From NCBI RefSeq assembly GCF_000276665.1, contig NW_004955467.1, positions 1,097,555-1,161,554 on the forward strand: a stretch of 64,000 bases of DNA, read 5' to 3'. Source of the DNA: Chinchilla lanigera. Taxonomy: Eukaryota; Chordata; Mammalia; Rodentia; Chinchillidae. The stretch's first letter is position 1; every line of letters starts with the position of its first letter. Shown here one piece after another: positions 45,000 through 56,239 of the stretch. The notes beneath the pieces are model-generated. The model searched no databases. It was not told the origin of the DNA and was given only the letters and a program-made list of their open reading frames with translations. A program made the translations under genes and the position numbers.

Positions 45000-45080
45000 G
45001 GGCTGGGGATATAGCTCAGTGGCACAAGCGCCTGCCTGGCAAGGGCAAGGCCCTGAGTTCAATTCTGATACAAAAAATAA
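45000..45080 (+). repeat. ID SINE inserted in old L1
   Basis: 'ggggctggggatatagctca', 'cctggcaagggcaaggccct'. Flanks 'tatacattta' on both sides. Confidence 0.94.
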
Positions 45081-45297
45081 ATAGTTATACATTTAAGGTT
45101 TCTCCATATCTTCTAATGTCTTGATAGTTCATTTCTTTTTAGGACTGAGTAATACTTTGTTGTCTGGAAGTACCAAAGTTTATCCACTTACTGAAGGACA
45201 TCTTCATGGCTTCTAAATTTTGGAAATTATAAGTAAAGCTGCTATGAACATTTATCAAGCTTTGCTTTTTAGGATGACATTTTTTTACCATCACTGA

Positions 45298-45425
45298 CTG
45301 AGTGCAGTGGTACATGCCTGTAATCCTAGCACTCAGGAGGCAGAGGCAGAAGGATCACCATGACTTTGAGGCCAGCCTGGGCTACATAGTGAGACCCTGT
45401 CTCAAAAAAAAAACAAACAACCCCC
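45298..45425 (+). repeat. B1-type SINE without internal duplication
   Basis: 'gagtgcagtggtacatgcct', 'ggccagcctgggctacatag', 'accctgtctcaaaaa'. Confidence 0.9.
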
Positions 45426-45717
45426 CTTAAAACCAAAAACATACACATACAAAGTATTTTGTACAAAGTATTTGTACAAAGTATCACTTATATTTTATCA
45501 GTCAATTCCTTTTTGGCCAAAATTAAACTCTTCCTTTGATTTGGATAGTAAAATCAGGACAAGGTTTTGACTTAATATATGAAAGAATGCACTAATAATT
45601 CCAGAAACTCAGAAATAAATATATAGTGGTGCCTCAGTTCACATGATGGGCATGATAGCAGCCATATTCACCAGAATCATGGAATGAATTAAGTTTGTGA
45701 ACCAAAGCACCACTGTG

Positions 45718-45811
45718 TTTTTTGTGGGGAGGGTTGGTACTGGGAATTGAACTCAGGACCTTGTGCTTGCCAGGCAGGTGCTTGTGCCCCTGAGCTATAT
45801 CCCTGGCCCTA
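45718..45811 (-). repeat. ID SINE
   Basis: 'ggtactgggaattgaactca', 'gctatatccctggccc'. Flanks 'agcaccactgt' on both sides. Confidence 0.94.
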
Positions 45812-46149
45812 GCACCACTGTTTTAGAAATAAGGAATTCATATTATGGCTAGATCAGTCATCATTCTGGACTGAACAAGTTGTTCATGGTGCTACTGCAG
45901 TGTGATAGAATTAAAATATCTTCATTAAAGTCCTTTCCAACCCTGAAAGTGTCAACTTTAAGGTCGAAGACATTTTCTTGGGTGTTTTGTCTAGTATCCT
46001 CCCACATGGGAGACACTAATCCAGACCCTAGGGTTATAAAATGGACAAGGTCCCTGATGACTCCCAAACCTGCATCTCTGGTGCCTGTAGTCCAGAAACA
46101 CTTGTGCAACTGTTACTGAAAATGTCTCATGGGTGTTTGGTGTGTGTAT

Positions 46150-46275
46150 TCATTCAATAAATATTTGGTGTCTGCTGTGTCCCAGGCATTTTTCTGGGCA
46201 CAAGGGATACAGCAGCTAACCACACAATTGAAGTCCCTGTTCTCATGGCCTTTACATTGTGTCCTCAGCATGTCT
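46150..46275 (-). repeat. L2 LINE 3' end, antisense
   Basis: 'ttcattcaataaatatttgg', 'cccaggcatttttctgggca', 'gttctcatggcctttacatt'. Confidence 0.85.
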
Positions 46276-46279
46276 AAAC

Positions 46280-46825
46280 AAAACATTCTTGTTGCAGAGT
46301 TGCTTAACTGTTTTCTCAGGCATCTCTATTTGTCCCAGGTAAAATGACATTTTTGTCACCCAGATAAATTCTGGTGATAAATTCTGGAAGCTAGATAAAT
46401 TCTAGCTTCATTTTCCTTCATGTGGTTGTCTTAAGAAGGCACATTTGTCCACTTCTTAAAATTTTCTTTGGGTTCCTCTGACCCTACCCGGTACAGTCTC
46501 TTACCTAAAGCACAGCAGCTCCTGATTTGAGGTGGTAGTTAATACTGGTTAATGCTTACTCTTTTACCCTGTGTGACTGGGACCATTTTGGGCCAATTAA
46601 TTGGAAAAATGGTTAAATTAGGAATCCTAAAGAAAAGAAACATACATATTTTAAACATTTTATTTTCACCTAAAGCAGGCAAGTATGCACTCATCCACTG
46701 ATCTTGCCAATGCATTTTCTTGGAGTGGGCCTTTCATTTGGAGCTCCTTACATCCTGCTACACTCAGAATACATCTATAATTTCCAGTTTGAGGGTTTAA
46801 AAAAACATGAATAAAAACATACTTA
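46280..46825. other. Unassigned intronic sequence
   Basis: Nothing recognised. Confidence 0.4.
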
Positions 46826-46914
46826 AGGGCCCAGGGATATAGCTCAGCAGCACAGCACCTGCCTGGCAAGCACAAGGTCCTGAGTTCAATTTCTGGTACC
46901 AAAAAAAAAAAAAT
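46826..46914 (+). repeat. ID SINE
   Basis: 'agggatatagctcagcagca', 'gcctggcaagcacaaggtcc', A-tail. Flanks 'cttaag'. Confidence 0.94.
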
Positions 46915-47660
46915 CCTTAAGATTGCATGCAGAATCTTCGTGCATGTTTACAAATACTCTCTTAATCTTTCATAGTTACTACAGCAACTTGTAGTCTTAC
47001 CTTTTTTGAGGTCTCAGACCATTCAGTATCACTTTTGAAGAATGTCAGTGTCACTCTCTCTCTGTCTCTGTCTCTCTCTGCAGTCATATTTCCTTAGTTT
47101 ATGTAATAACTTACATGCATAAAATGCAACTAGCATAAATAGGGTTGGGAACATACATACCTGCCTCTTAATACACGAACAACTCCATGTTGGGAGCAGA
47201 GTGCACAAGTGTCTTAGAAGGGAACTACTAGCCAGAAACATTCATCTTTCCCAGAGTATCAGTCAGTCTGTCTTATAGAGGTACACTGGCTATTTTGGTG
47301 TGTTGCTTATCTGTAAAATGTTAGGTGGAGGGTGTGTAAGAGAGAACTTCTGTGTCACCAGAATGTCTTCCTGAACCATAGCTGTCATCAGCCCAAGGCC
47401 CTGCACAGCAGCCTCAAGCCTTCTCTCACCAGGTAAAGCACTAAGGGCAAGCTTGTGCCTGATTCATGTGACTCCACTGCAGCCATGTGATTCCTGTTGG
47501 TGCTTTGCTTATGATCTTTTCACAGTCAAGCCTTTGTTCACAGGCCCTTCTGCTGGCCTTGCTTGTCCAGTATGCGCATGTCCATTGCAAGTCCCTGTCT
47601 CCACAACCCCTCTCGCCATTGCAGGCATTAATATTCTCCATGAAGGGCCCAGCTCATAAA
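46915..47660. other. Unassigned intronic sequence
   Basis: Nothing recognised. Confidence 0.4.
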
Positions 47661-47664
47661 TAGC

Positions 47665-47860
47665 ACCTCCTTCAAAAGGCCTTTTTGGAGCAACTCACAA
47701 CAGGGAGTGCGTTTCCCTTCTAAAATCTTTTGTAGCACTGCATGTGCACTTCTGTTAAGATGCGCACTGAATCTGGCCTTGTCCTGCTTCTTCCTTCTTA
47801 ACAATCTTCAGTTGCTTTGACCTGAACCCAGTTCAGTAAGCAGGTACCTCCTGGGTGAGA
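47665..47860 (+). repeat. L2 LINE 3' region
   Basis: 'gcacctccttcaaaaggcc', 'tttttggagcaactcac', 'cttttgtagcactgcatg'. Diverged. Confidence 0.55.
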
Positions 47861-48039
47861 GTGCTGCCTCACTTTCCCCTATCTTCTCTTCCTCAGAGCC
47901 TGAGCTTTTCTAGGCTTTATTCTAGCGGCAAGGCCCCCTCAGGTTTCAGGCATGCTAATTGACTCAGAGGGAGGATAGGACTCCTTTGAATTTGGAAATA
48001 ATACAGTGTCTCCAAGGCTCATGTACTTACGTCTTTGGG

Positions 48040-48265
48040 TTTTTTAAAAAATCAGCTTTATTGAAGAATGATTTACATGCCATAAAGTTCACCCGTTTAA
48101 AATATGTGATCCAGTAATTTTCAATAAATTAAACCAAATTTTAATTGTAACTATAAATGAGTTTTAAAACATTTTTCTTGCCCCCAAATCTCTCTCCTTT
48201 GATTTCCAGTCGCTCTGTTTCTACTACCAGCTCCAGGCAACACTAATCTGCCTTTTATCCTCATA
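48040..48265 (-). repeat. Old L1 (L1M-type) 3' UTR, antisense
   Basis: 'agctttattgaagaatgatt', 'catgccataaagttcaccc', 'ccaggcaacactaatctgcc'. Confidence 0.8.
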
Positions 48266-48579
48266 GAGCCTCCTCCCTACCCTTTTTCTCTCGCTTTTTC
48301 AGCCTTGGAATGTTTTCTAGACCAGTCTGTATGTTATTTACCTAAGCAACTTTGTGCCTGATTCAATTACTTTGCTTTCTTACCATCTCTTTTACTCTTT
48401 GTCTTCATGTTCAAATTTCTCTTGATTTCTTTGTGAACTGAGTCCTTATTTAGCAAGTTGGCCTTTGGCTTATTAAGAAAGTTGAGCTTTTCTTCCTCCC
48501 TTAGAATATGGAAAATTTGAATAGTGTCATGTACAAAACAGATACTGAACATTACTTACTGGATAAAGGAATCTTAAGT

Positions 48580-48690
48580 CTTTCTTTTTTTTTTTTTTTT
48601 TTGGTGTTTCTCCGGTGCCGGGAACCAAACTCACGACCTTGCCCTTGCCAGGCAGGTGCTTTTGCCGCTGAGCTAAATCCCCAGCCCCTC
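48580..48690 (-). repeat. ID SINE
   Basis: Poly-T, 'ctccggtgccgggaaccaaa', 'gctaaatccccagcccc'. Flanks 'cttaagtctttc' on both sides. Confidence 0.95.
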
Positions 48691-48894
48691 TTAAGTCTTT
48701 CTAAGGCATGGAAAATCTAGGCTTCAGGATAGTGCATATAAAGCCACTTAATGATTTTTTTGGTAATAAATATTTTTTAATATTTGGTAAAGGAAATGAC
48801 ATTGTGTTTATAAAATGATTCATGCTTGATAAGTTAAAGAGAACAAAACAAAGAAATGTCTTTTTTTAAAAAAGGTATATTGGGGCTGGGGACT

Positions 48895-48980
48895 TAGCTC
48901 AGCAGCACAGCACCTGCCTGGCAAGTGCAAGGTCGTGAGCTTGATTCCCGGTACTGGAAAAAAAAAAAAAAAAAAAAAAG
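48895..48980 (+). repeat. ID SINE in old L1
   Basis: 'ggggctggggacttagctca ... gattcccggtactgg' plus A-tail. Flanks 'aaaggtatat'. Confidence 0.95.
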
Positions 48981-49057
48981 GTATATGATCCAGCATTTCC
49001 ATGTCTGAGTATACACCCAGAAAAACTGAACAGAGGGATTCTAAGAGATGCACATTG

Positions 49058-49143
49058 GGCCAGGGATATAGCTCAGCAGCACAAGCACCTGCCTGGCAAG
49101 GGCAAAGTTCTGAGTTTGATTCTCGGTACCAAAAAAAAAAAAT
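49058..49143 (+). repeat. ID SINE in old L1
   Basis: 'ggccagggatatagctcagc ... gattctcggtacc'. Flanks 'agatgcac'. Confidence 0.95.
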
Positions 49144-49332
49144 AATAGTAATAGATGCACGTGCAGCCATCTTTGCTGTAGCACCATTTGCAATAGCTAA
49201 AAGGTGGAAGCAGTTCAGGTGTCTATTAACAGATGGATAGAGAAACAAAAATGTGATATATTATGTAGCCTTAAAAAGAAGGAAATTCTAACACATGTTA
49301 CCACATGAATGAATCTTAAAGACGTTATGCTG

Positions 49333-49480
49333 ATGGGCATGGTGACACACACTTGTAAGCCCAGCACTCAGGAAGCTGAGGCAGGAGCATCACAAGTTCA
49401 AGGCCAGCTTGAACTACACAGTGAGACCCTGTCTCACAAAAACAGAAACAAATAAAACTAAAAACAAAACAAGACCCAAA
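49333..49480 (+). repeat. B1-type SINE in old L1
   Basis: 'atgggcatggtgacacacac ... ccctgtctcacaaa'. Flanks 'ttatgctga'. Confidence 0.93.
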
Positions 49481-49794
49481 CAAACAAAAAAGAGGCATTA
49501 TGCTGAGTAAAATAAGCCAGACACAAAGGACAAACACTGCGTAGTTCCAGTCCTCTGAAGGACTAGAATAGTGTGATTTTACTGAGGGAGAATAACAGTA
49601 GTTGTCAGGGGCTAGGGAGAGTGGCTGTAGAGTTGCAGATTAATGGGTACAAAGTAGTTTAAATTTTGCAAGATGAAGAGATAAACGGTGATGACGGCTG
49701 TACAGCAATGTGAATTTCACAGACTGGTACTCTTAAAAATGATTAGGATGGTAGTTTTTATGTGTATTTTACCAAAACTAACAAATTTTAAAGG

Positions 49795-50690
49795 GAATAA
49801 TAGGAAAAAGGAGGAACTACAAGAAGAAATTGAAACAAAGCATTATCCAAGTCACCCCATCTTAGGAGCAGTCGGTAACACCATGGTGACTGTCTTCCCA
49901 AACGACTCCCTTAGCAGTGATACCACTATCAGGACAGATATTGGGAGGATGTGTCCGGGTTGGAGGAGTTAGCCCTGGGTGCAGGGGGAGTTCAAGCCAG
50001 ACACAGTTGTCCTGGAGAAGAGGCTGGTAGTGGGGGCAAGATCGGGCCACCAGAGATGGGGAGCAAGCTGTTGGCACCAGAAGTGTTGAGTGGATGGCAG
50101 AGTTGGCAGTGGAGGGTCTCAGTGCCACCACGGGGGAATGGGGAGCAGAGCAAGCAAGAGGGAGGTTCTGCATCCCCTAGAACAGAAGGTGGAGGGCTGG
50201 GCACCTGCCGCTTAGCTCGTTAAGGGAGTTGGAAGAAGAAGCATAAAAAGCACATGCTGCCAGTTCATTGAGAGTTCTTGCTTTTGGGAAAAGGTGACAT
50301 TCCTGGGATTCCCATAAATAATTAGGGGAACTTTGCAGCAGAGATGATCAAGTTATAGTAACAAATGATTAGAGACAGAAAAACACCACTGTCAGTTATT
50401 AACATGGCCCCATTTGGACCCTCAGACTTGTAAGGTCTAGGGAAACATGGGATACACAAAATACATAAGTAAGAATTTAGCCTAGACTTTTCCTTCACAT
50501 GTGATATGTACTTCAAAATCTGAAGGCCAATGACAATCTTTAACCTTGTGTAACAGACTGACAAAGCAGTGGGTATATAATTAGATTTTTTATAAAATCA
50601 GGGTGGCCTGAACAGGACCACTTCATAAGCCTGAGTCTGTGGCTAAGACTGGTACAGGGGAGTTTTTGTATCTGGTGTGTTTACTGATTG
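49795..50690. other. Unassigned intronic sequence
   Basis: Purine- and G-rich at 49940-50220. Frames of 90-103 codons there have no domains. No splice-site pair or repeat recognised. Confidence 0.4.
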
Positions 50691-50697
50691 ATTGATT

Positions 50698-50772
50698 GAT
50701 GTTGGGGATGGAACCCAGAGCCATGTGTAGCTCAAGTACATGCTTTACCACTGACCTAAGCCCCTAGCCCTT
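50698..50772 (-). repeat. ID SINE, old
   Basis: 'gttggggatggaacccagag', 'ctttaccactgacctaagcc'. Confidence 0.85.
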
Positions 50773-50879
50773 GTGTATGATATGTATATGGCATCAATCT
50801 TCTGTCATTTATAGTGTAGTGTTATCATTTATATTTAAATTAATCCCCATTGAGGTTGAAAACATGTTCTTTCTAATTT

Positions 50880-51035
50880 TTTGTTTTGTTTTGTTTTTTA
50901 TCTTGTTGAGACAGGATCTCCCTATGCAATTCAGGCTGGCCTTGAGCTCACTTTGTAGCCCAGGCTGGTCTTGAACTCTCAACGATCCTCCTGCCTTGAG
51001 TGCTGGGATTACAGGCGTGCACCACCACACCGGGA
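50880..51035 (-). repeat. B1-type SINE
   Basis: 'gagacaggatctccctatgc', 'actttgtagcccaggctggt', 'gggattacaggcgtgcacca'. Confidence 0.93.
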
Positions 51036-51095
51036 GGTTCTTTGTAATTTAAGAAGAATTTCCAAGACTTTTCTCCTTAAAGATATTCCATGAGA

Positions 51096-51250
51096 TGAGT
51101 GTGGTGGTGCATATCTGTAATCCCAGCACTTGGGAGGTTGAGACCTGAGAATCACTGCAAGGTTCAAAGCCAGCCTGGACTACATAGTGAGTTCAAGGCC
51201 AATCTGAACTACATAGTGAGATTCTGTCTCAAAAGAAACAAGAAAAGGGA
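51096..51250 (+). repeat. B1-type SINE
   Basis: 'gagtgtggtggtgcatatct ... gattctgtctcaaaag'. Confidence 0.93.
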
Positions 51251-51394
51251 GGAAGATATTCCATTTTATAATTACCTCTTGTAAGATGCTATTTGTCTAT
51301 TTGTTTTCTCTCAATCCTGCAATACTGGATTCTCTTTGAAGATTCTGTGCTGTTTCTACTGGAGACAAAGTGTTATGATGTAGAGAGAATTAGT

Positions 51395-51530
51395 GCATTG
51401 GAAGCAGCAGGCCTGAATTAAATGACAACACCCCACTTTTGATCTTCATAGCACTGGGCAAGACAGTGTAATCTCTGTAGGCCTCACTGTAACAAGAGAG
51501 AAATAATGGCTGCTAGGTCAGTTCATATCT
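51395..51530 (+). repeat. MIR SINE relic
   Basis: 'ggaagcagcaggcctgaatt', 'actgggcaagacagtgtaat', 'ctgtaggcctcactgtaac'. Confidence 0.6.
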
Positions 51531-51768
51531 GATTCAACTGGATTTTATCACTGAGAAGGGATACTACATTCTTTAACAAAATAGAAATGCCCCTGGGTTT
51601 GATCCTCAGCACTCAAAAACAAAATGTTCAAGAATGTCAAAGAAGGCATGAATATTGTCATGATTTTGGACTTTTACTATCCTGTAATAATATAGATTAT
51701 GACTTTTTAAAATATTGGCACAAAGAAGAATTTGAACTCTGAAATTACTGTTAAATTTTTTAGTTGAA

Positions 51769-51925
51769 GGCCGGGCGTGATGGTGCACGCCTGTAATCCT
51801 AGCATTTGGGAGGCTGAGGCAGGGGGATCGTCACGAGTTTGAGAGCAGCTTGAGCTACAAAGTGAGGTCAAGGTCAGCCTGAACTGCATAATGAGACCCT
51901 GCCTCAAAAAGAAAAAAAAAAAAAA
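51769..51925 (+). repeat. B1-type SINE
   Basis: 'ggccgggcgtgatggtgcac ... accctgcctcaaaaag'. Flanks 'ttttttagttga' on both sides. Confidence 0.94.
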
Positions 51926-52099
51926 AAATTTTTTTTTTAGTTGAGATAATGGAATTGTGGTTTGGTTTTTAAATTAATTCATTTTTAACAAATAATTGTG
52001 TATTTTTGGTGTACAGTGTGATGTTTTGATCTATGTATACCTGATAGAAATGTTCAATCAAGTTAATTAACATATCCATCACCTCACCACTTAGGTTTG

Positions 52100-52262
52100 T
52101 TTTGCAGTGGTTTTCTTGGATTTTTTGAGACAGCTATGTAGTTGGAGCTGGCCTTAAATTCACTGTGTAGTTTAGGCTGACCTCAAACTCACAGCAGTCC
52201 TCTTGTCTCAGCCTTCTAAGTGCTGGGATTATAGGCATGTGCCACCATGCCCAGCTTCACCT
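52100..52262 (-). repeat. B1-type SINE in old L1
   Basis: 'ttgagacagctatgtagttg', 'actgtgtagtttaggctgac', 'gccaccatgcccagctt'. Confidence 0.9.
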
Positions 52263-52309
52263 TTTAGTTTTGTGGTGAGAACATTAAAAATCTACTCTTT
52301 CAGTAAATT

Positions 52310-52382
52310 TGAGATCTATCTATCTATATTATATCTATATCTATCTATCTATCTGTCTGTCTATCATCTATCTATCTATATT
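52310..52382 (+). repeat. (TATC)n microsatellite
   Basis: Imperfect TATC/TGTC run. Confidence 0.93.
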
Positions 52383-52795
52383 CCCAACTGTGGTCACCAT
52401 GCAAAGTAGTCGGTCCCTAAAATTTATTCTTCTAGTCTAACTGAAACATGATCAATGTTTTCACTTTCTCAGTCCTTTCTCCTTCCCCCTATCTTTTGCT
52501 AACCACCTTTCTACTTTATATGAGATCAATTTTTTCACATATAAATGAGACCATACAGTATTTTGTCTTTCTGTACCTGGCTTATTTCATTTAGCATATT
52601 ATCCTCTCGTGCCATCCATGTTATCTTGCATGTGGCAGAATTACCTTTTCAAAGGCTGAATAGTATCCCATTGTGTATATGTACCACATTTCCTTTATTC
52701 ATTTACCCATTGATAGACTTTTAGGTTGCTTCCATATCTTGGCCATGTAGTAAGTAATGTAGCAATGAACTTGGCAGTACGGATCTCTCTTTATA

Positions 52796-53581
52796 GAGAG
52801 CACTTCTTGGTCCTCATCGTGGTCTGAGTTTACATTTGTAATTCCATGGAAAAGTTACTGGAATTCTAGCAAGTTAATTCCAATCTACCACTTCCAGTGC
52901 AATTCACAGTGAGAATAAAGACACTAAGGCACATTTGTAGTTATGGGGAGCCAAAGGGTCCTAAGTCCAGTTACAGTGATGGCTATCTGGAAGCAAGGCC
53001 TTGACCCAGGGCTGAACCTGGGTTTTTATTCGTGAAGAAAGGAGTGGCTTGAGGATGAATGTCTATGAGAATGGTGGGAAGTAGGTGAGTGCTGTGAGCT
53101 GGGCTGCGTAGGAGGCCCAAAATCACCTCTGCCATATGCAGAGAGAAGGATATGCAGAAAGAGTAATCCGCATAACACAATTGAGGTAGTATGTAATGTT
53201 TTGGGGTCAGTGCTTCAGCTCTGATGTGTGATCTTTTATGCCCTGGGAAGTCATAGGCTCTTATCTTGAGGCTCGATTCCAGCCAACAGCATGGAGCATG
53301 ACTCTCCATCCTGCCTTGCTCCAGCTCACACGTTTTATTTGGGAGCAATGGAGGGCAGGGAAAACACTGCCGTCGTCTGTGCTTCAGCACCTCAGCTGGA
53401 CCGATTTGCTTTGCGTAAAGCCAATTGAGGGGATAAGGACAAGTCCCAGCCAGCTCTGCACACATCAATATGTGGAAATAGGGCTAGGTTCAGCCAAAAT
53501 GGAGATAGTTGCTCCTCTTCCAAGGAAAGTCGCCCAGGTGGTCCTCTGTAACTCTTCAAGGCATCAATTTTAGTTCTGTTG
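52796..53581 (-). mobile_element. Candidate LTR-like insertion in old L1, family unknown
   Basis: 786 bp of non-L1 sequence flanked by 'tttata' at 52790-52795 and 53582-53587. On the minus strand it has a TATA-like 'gggcataaaagatc' (about 53231-53244) and, some 200 bases further, 'cgaataaaaaccc' (about 53020-53035), the order expected of an LTR. Its ends are not TG...CA, so the assignment is tentative. A 161-codon minus-strand frame (52983-53468) shows no domain I recognise. Confidence 0.45.
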
Positions 53582-53825
53582 TTTATATACTGAAAAGTAC
53601 TGATTGAGGGTCATATGGTAATTCTATTTTTAGCTTTTTGAGGAACATCCATACTGTTTTCCAAAGTGTCTATACTAATCGACATTCACCAGAGCAGTGT
53701 ATAAGACATCTCTTTTTCTACATCCTCATCAACACTTGTAATTTGCTTTTTTGGTAATAGCCATCCTAACAGATACAAGGTGATATTTCACAGAGGGCTT
53801 AATTTGCATTACCTTGATGATTAGG

Positions 53826-53978
53826 TGTTTTTGTTTTTTGAGACAGGGTCTCACTATGTAGTTGAGGCTGGCCTTGAGCTTACTATGTAGCCCAGGCTGG
53901 CCTGGAACTCACAGTGATCCTTCTGTCTCAGCCTCCTGAGTGCTGGAATTAAGGTGTGCATCACCATCGCCAGCTACC
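53826..53978 (-). repeat. B1-type SINE in old L1
   Basis: 'gagacagggtctcactatgt', 'tactatgtagcccaggctgg'. Flanks 'taccttgatgattag' / 'taccctgatgagtag'. Confidence 0.94.
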
Positions 53979-54433
53979 CTGATGAGTAGTGATGTAGACA
54001 TTTTGTCGTATATTCATTGGCCCTTTGTATCTCTTTTTTGAGAAATGTCCCTTCAGATCTTTTGCCCATTTTTAAATTGGGTTCTTTTCTTGGTGTTGGT
54101 TTAGTTTTTTAATATATTTTGAGTATTAACTCCCTATCTGATATATAGTCTGCAAGTATTTTTTTACAGTCCGTGCACTATCTCTTTACTCTTGATGCTT
54201 TCCTTTGCTGTGCAGAACCTTTTAATTTGATGCAGTCTATTTGTAGCTTCATTTTTTAAAAAAGAATCCTCATCTTTGGAAATGCATACTGAAATATTTA
54301 CCAGTGAAATAGAATGCCTGAGATTTCCTTGAAAATAACTGACAGGGAGAGAAATGGATAATGGGAGATGAAACAGAATTGGCCAGGAGCTGATAATGAT
54401 GAAAGCTGAGTTGATAGACACAGAGAGGATTGT

Positions 54434-54667
54434 TGTTGTGGTTTGTGTCTGGATGTTCCCCCAAAGTCTCATTCGGTCATGGGCTGGCCTTCTAGAGTTT
54501 ATGATTGATTCGTGGTCTAATGCTGGGATTATGGGTGTGAATGTTTATGCCATGCCACCTTGCCTTGGACTGAAACCTCTACAAACTGTGAGCTAAATAA
54601 CCTTTGCTTCCTTAACTTGGGGCATTGGGTATTTTATCTCAGCAATGAGAGAAAACTAACCAAGACA
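54434..54667 (+). mobile_element. MaLR-like LTR with internal deletion
   Basis: 'tgttgtggtttgtgtctgga' start and 'gagctaaataacctttgc ... aactaaccaagaca' end as in 11076-11463, but only 234 bp. The middle, about 150 bp, is missing. Confidence 0.85.
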
Positions 54668-54734
54668 ATCACTATATTATTTCACTCTACTTATGTATAT
54701 GTTGAAGTTTTTCATTAAAAACTTTTAAAGAAAA

Positions 54735-55035
54735 AGACAGATATGGTGATGCATGCCTGTAATTCTTTCTTTGTTGTTTTTTTGTTTTTTTCTGGTATCA
54801 GGAATCAAACTCACTACCTCATGCTTGCCAGGCAGGCGCTGTGCTGCTGAGCTAAATCCCCAGCCCCTGCATGCCTGTAATTCTACCTACGTTGAGGCAA
54901 GAGGGTATAAATTCATGGTCAACCTGGGCAATTTAATAAAGCCATCTCACATAAAAAATAAAGAGACAGGGTATAGCTTAGTGGCAGAATACTTACCTAA
55001 CCTGCACAAGCTTCTGGGCTCCATCCCCAGTACAA
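54735..55035 (+). repeat. Dimeric B1/ID SINE split by an antisense ID SINE
   Basis: 'agatatggtgatgcatgcct', ID insert, 'gcatgcctgtaattctacct ... gggtatagcttagtggcaga ... ccatccccagtac'. Confidence 0.88.
54768..54868 (-). repeat. ID SINE nested in dimeric SINE
   Basis: T-rich, 'ctggtatcaggaatcaaact', 'gctaaatccccagcccc'. Flanks 'tgcatgcctgtaattct' on both sides. Confidence 0.94.
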
Positions 55036-55039
55036 AATC

Positions 55040-55305
55040 TTTTGTAAAGTAAAATTTGATATCGTGTCATTAAAAAATAGTGGGCACTTTTGGTGTTCAG
55101 TAAACATTAGAACTATCTTTTAGTCTGATCAGTTTGAACTTTTCTTAATATTATGGGGAACAATGAATAGATGTTAGAAGTTGTGTATTTACTAAAATTA
55201 ATTATTATTTACAGGTTCATCTTCAAATCTGAAGACTCTTTGGTAATATAAGAATTTTACCTAAAATTATTTTAAGGATTTATGTAATGTTTTTGCAAAA
55301 TAAAA
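55040..55305. other. Unassigned intronic sequence
   Basis: AT-rich, nothing recognised. Confidence 0.4.
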
Positions 55306-55310
55306 AATTT

Positions 55311-55400
55311 TTGCTGAGGATATAGCTCAGCGGCACAGTGCCTGTCTAGCAAGCATGAGATCATGAATTTGATTCCTGGTACAAAAAAAAATCTCAAAAT
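55311..55400 (+). repeat. ID SINE
   Basis: 'gctgaggatatagctcagcg', 'gaatttgattcctggtac'. Confidence 0.92.
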
Positions 55401-55410
55401 TAAAATGTAA

Positions 55411-55562
55411 AGCCAGGCATGGTGGCACATGCCTGTAATCCCAGCACTCAGGAAGCTGAGGCAGGAGGATCATCGCAAGTTCGAGACCAGCTGGGGCTAC
55501 AAAGTGAGTTAATTGCCAGCCTGAACTGCATAGTGAGACCCTGTCTCAAAAAGACCAAAAAA
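55411..55562 (+). repeat. B1-type SINE
   Basis: 'gccaggcatggtggcacatg ... ccctgtctcaaaaag' with internal duplication. Confidence 0.95.
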
Positions 55563-55749
55563 AAATTTTTTTTTCTTACAAAAGTATGTGCACTCAAGAA
55601 AAATAAAAAGTATGAAAGACCTCATATTAAGAACATTATCATCCTACCTTGAAGTATAATTTTCCAAGCTCTTTCCTGCTTATTTGGGTATATGTATGCA
55701 TGTAGTTTTTATTTGATTGTATTTAACACTGAGAATTATTTTCCTGCCA

Positions 55750-55918
55750 GGTGTGGTGGTGCATGCCTGTAATCCCTGCACTCTAAGGGTTCAAGACCAG
55801 TCTGGGCAATTTGGTGAGACCCTATTTCAAAATTTAAAAACAATTTTTTTTAAAAGACTTGGGGAGGTAATTTAGTGAGAAGACCCTTGGTTCACTACCC
55901 AGTGCCACATACGAAAAG
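55750..55918 (+). repeat. Dimeric B1/ID (B4-like) SINE
   Basis: 'ccaggtgtggtggtgcatgc', 'agaccagtctgggcaatttg', then 'cttggggaggtaatttagtg ... tacccagtgccac'. Confidence 0.85.
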
Positions 55919-56119
55919 GTATTATGTTCTTAATATAGGTTATACTTCTGTTTTATAGCTTAATATGTCTGAGGTATTCAGAGACTTCATAGGGAGCCAT
56001 TCTGTAGCTGTATTATAATACATTTCACTATGACCTTTGTGTTGAATACCAAAGTGTTTTCCAACTTTGTGTTATTACAAACAGAAAGGAAACAATGACA
56101 ATTGCTAAGAGCACAGATT

Positions 56120-56230
56120 AGCAAAGCGCAGTGACCCAGGCCTATAATCCCAGCTACTAAGGGGACTAAGGTAGGGGGATCATGAGTTCAAGGCCAGCTG
56201 GGGGTACACAGGAGGATGCTATCTCAAAGA
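56120..56230 (+). repeat. B1-type SINE
   Basis: 'aaagcgcagtgacccaggcc', 'tataatcccagctactaagg', 'gagttcaaggccagctgg'. Confidence 0.85.
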
Positions 56231-56239
56231 GGTGGGGGG

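Larger units (their letters stand above)
44105..45285 (-). repeat. Old L1 (L1M-type) 3' region, antisense, with LTR and ID inserts
   Basis: 'ttggttcacagcaaaattga', 'gtggacttgcatcaacatat', LTR, 'acccaaagtccatgattta', 'tggaatcatatagtatgta', ID, 'ataagtaaagctgctatgaa'. Confidence 0.85.
48850..49790 (+). repeat. Old L1 (L1M-type) 3' region, sense, with three SINE inserts
   Basis: 'atgatccagcatttccatg', 'gtatacacccagaaaaactg', 'tttgcaatagctaaaaggtg', 'atgctgagtaaaataagcca', 'gatgacggctgtacagcaat'. Confidence 0.85.
51980..54265 (-). repeat. Old L1 (L1M-type), antisense, with LTR-like and B1 inserts
   Basis: 3' UTR end at 51980; 'tgagaccatacagtatttt' (52547), 'aaggctgaatagtatccca' (52655), insertion 52796-53581, 'gaggaacatccatactgttt' (53640), 'gcagaaccttttaatttgat' (54214). 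Continuous when inserts are removed. Confidence 0.85.
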
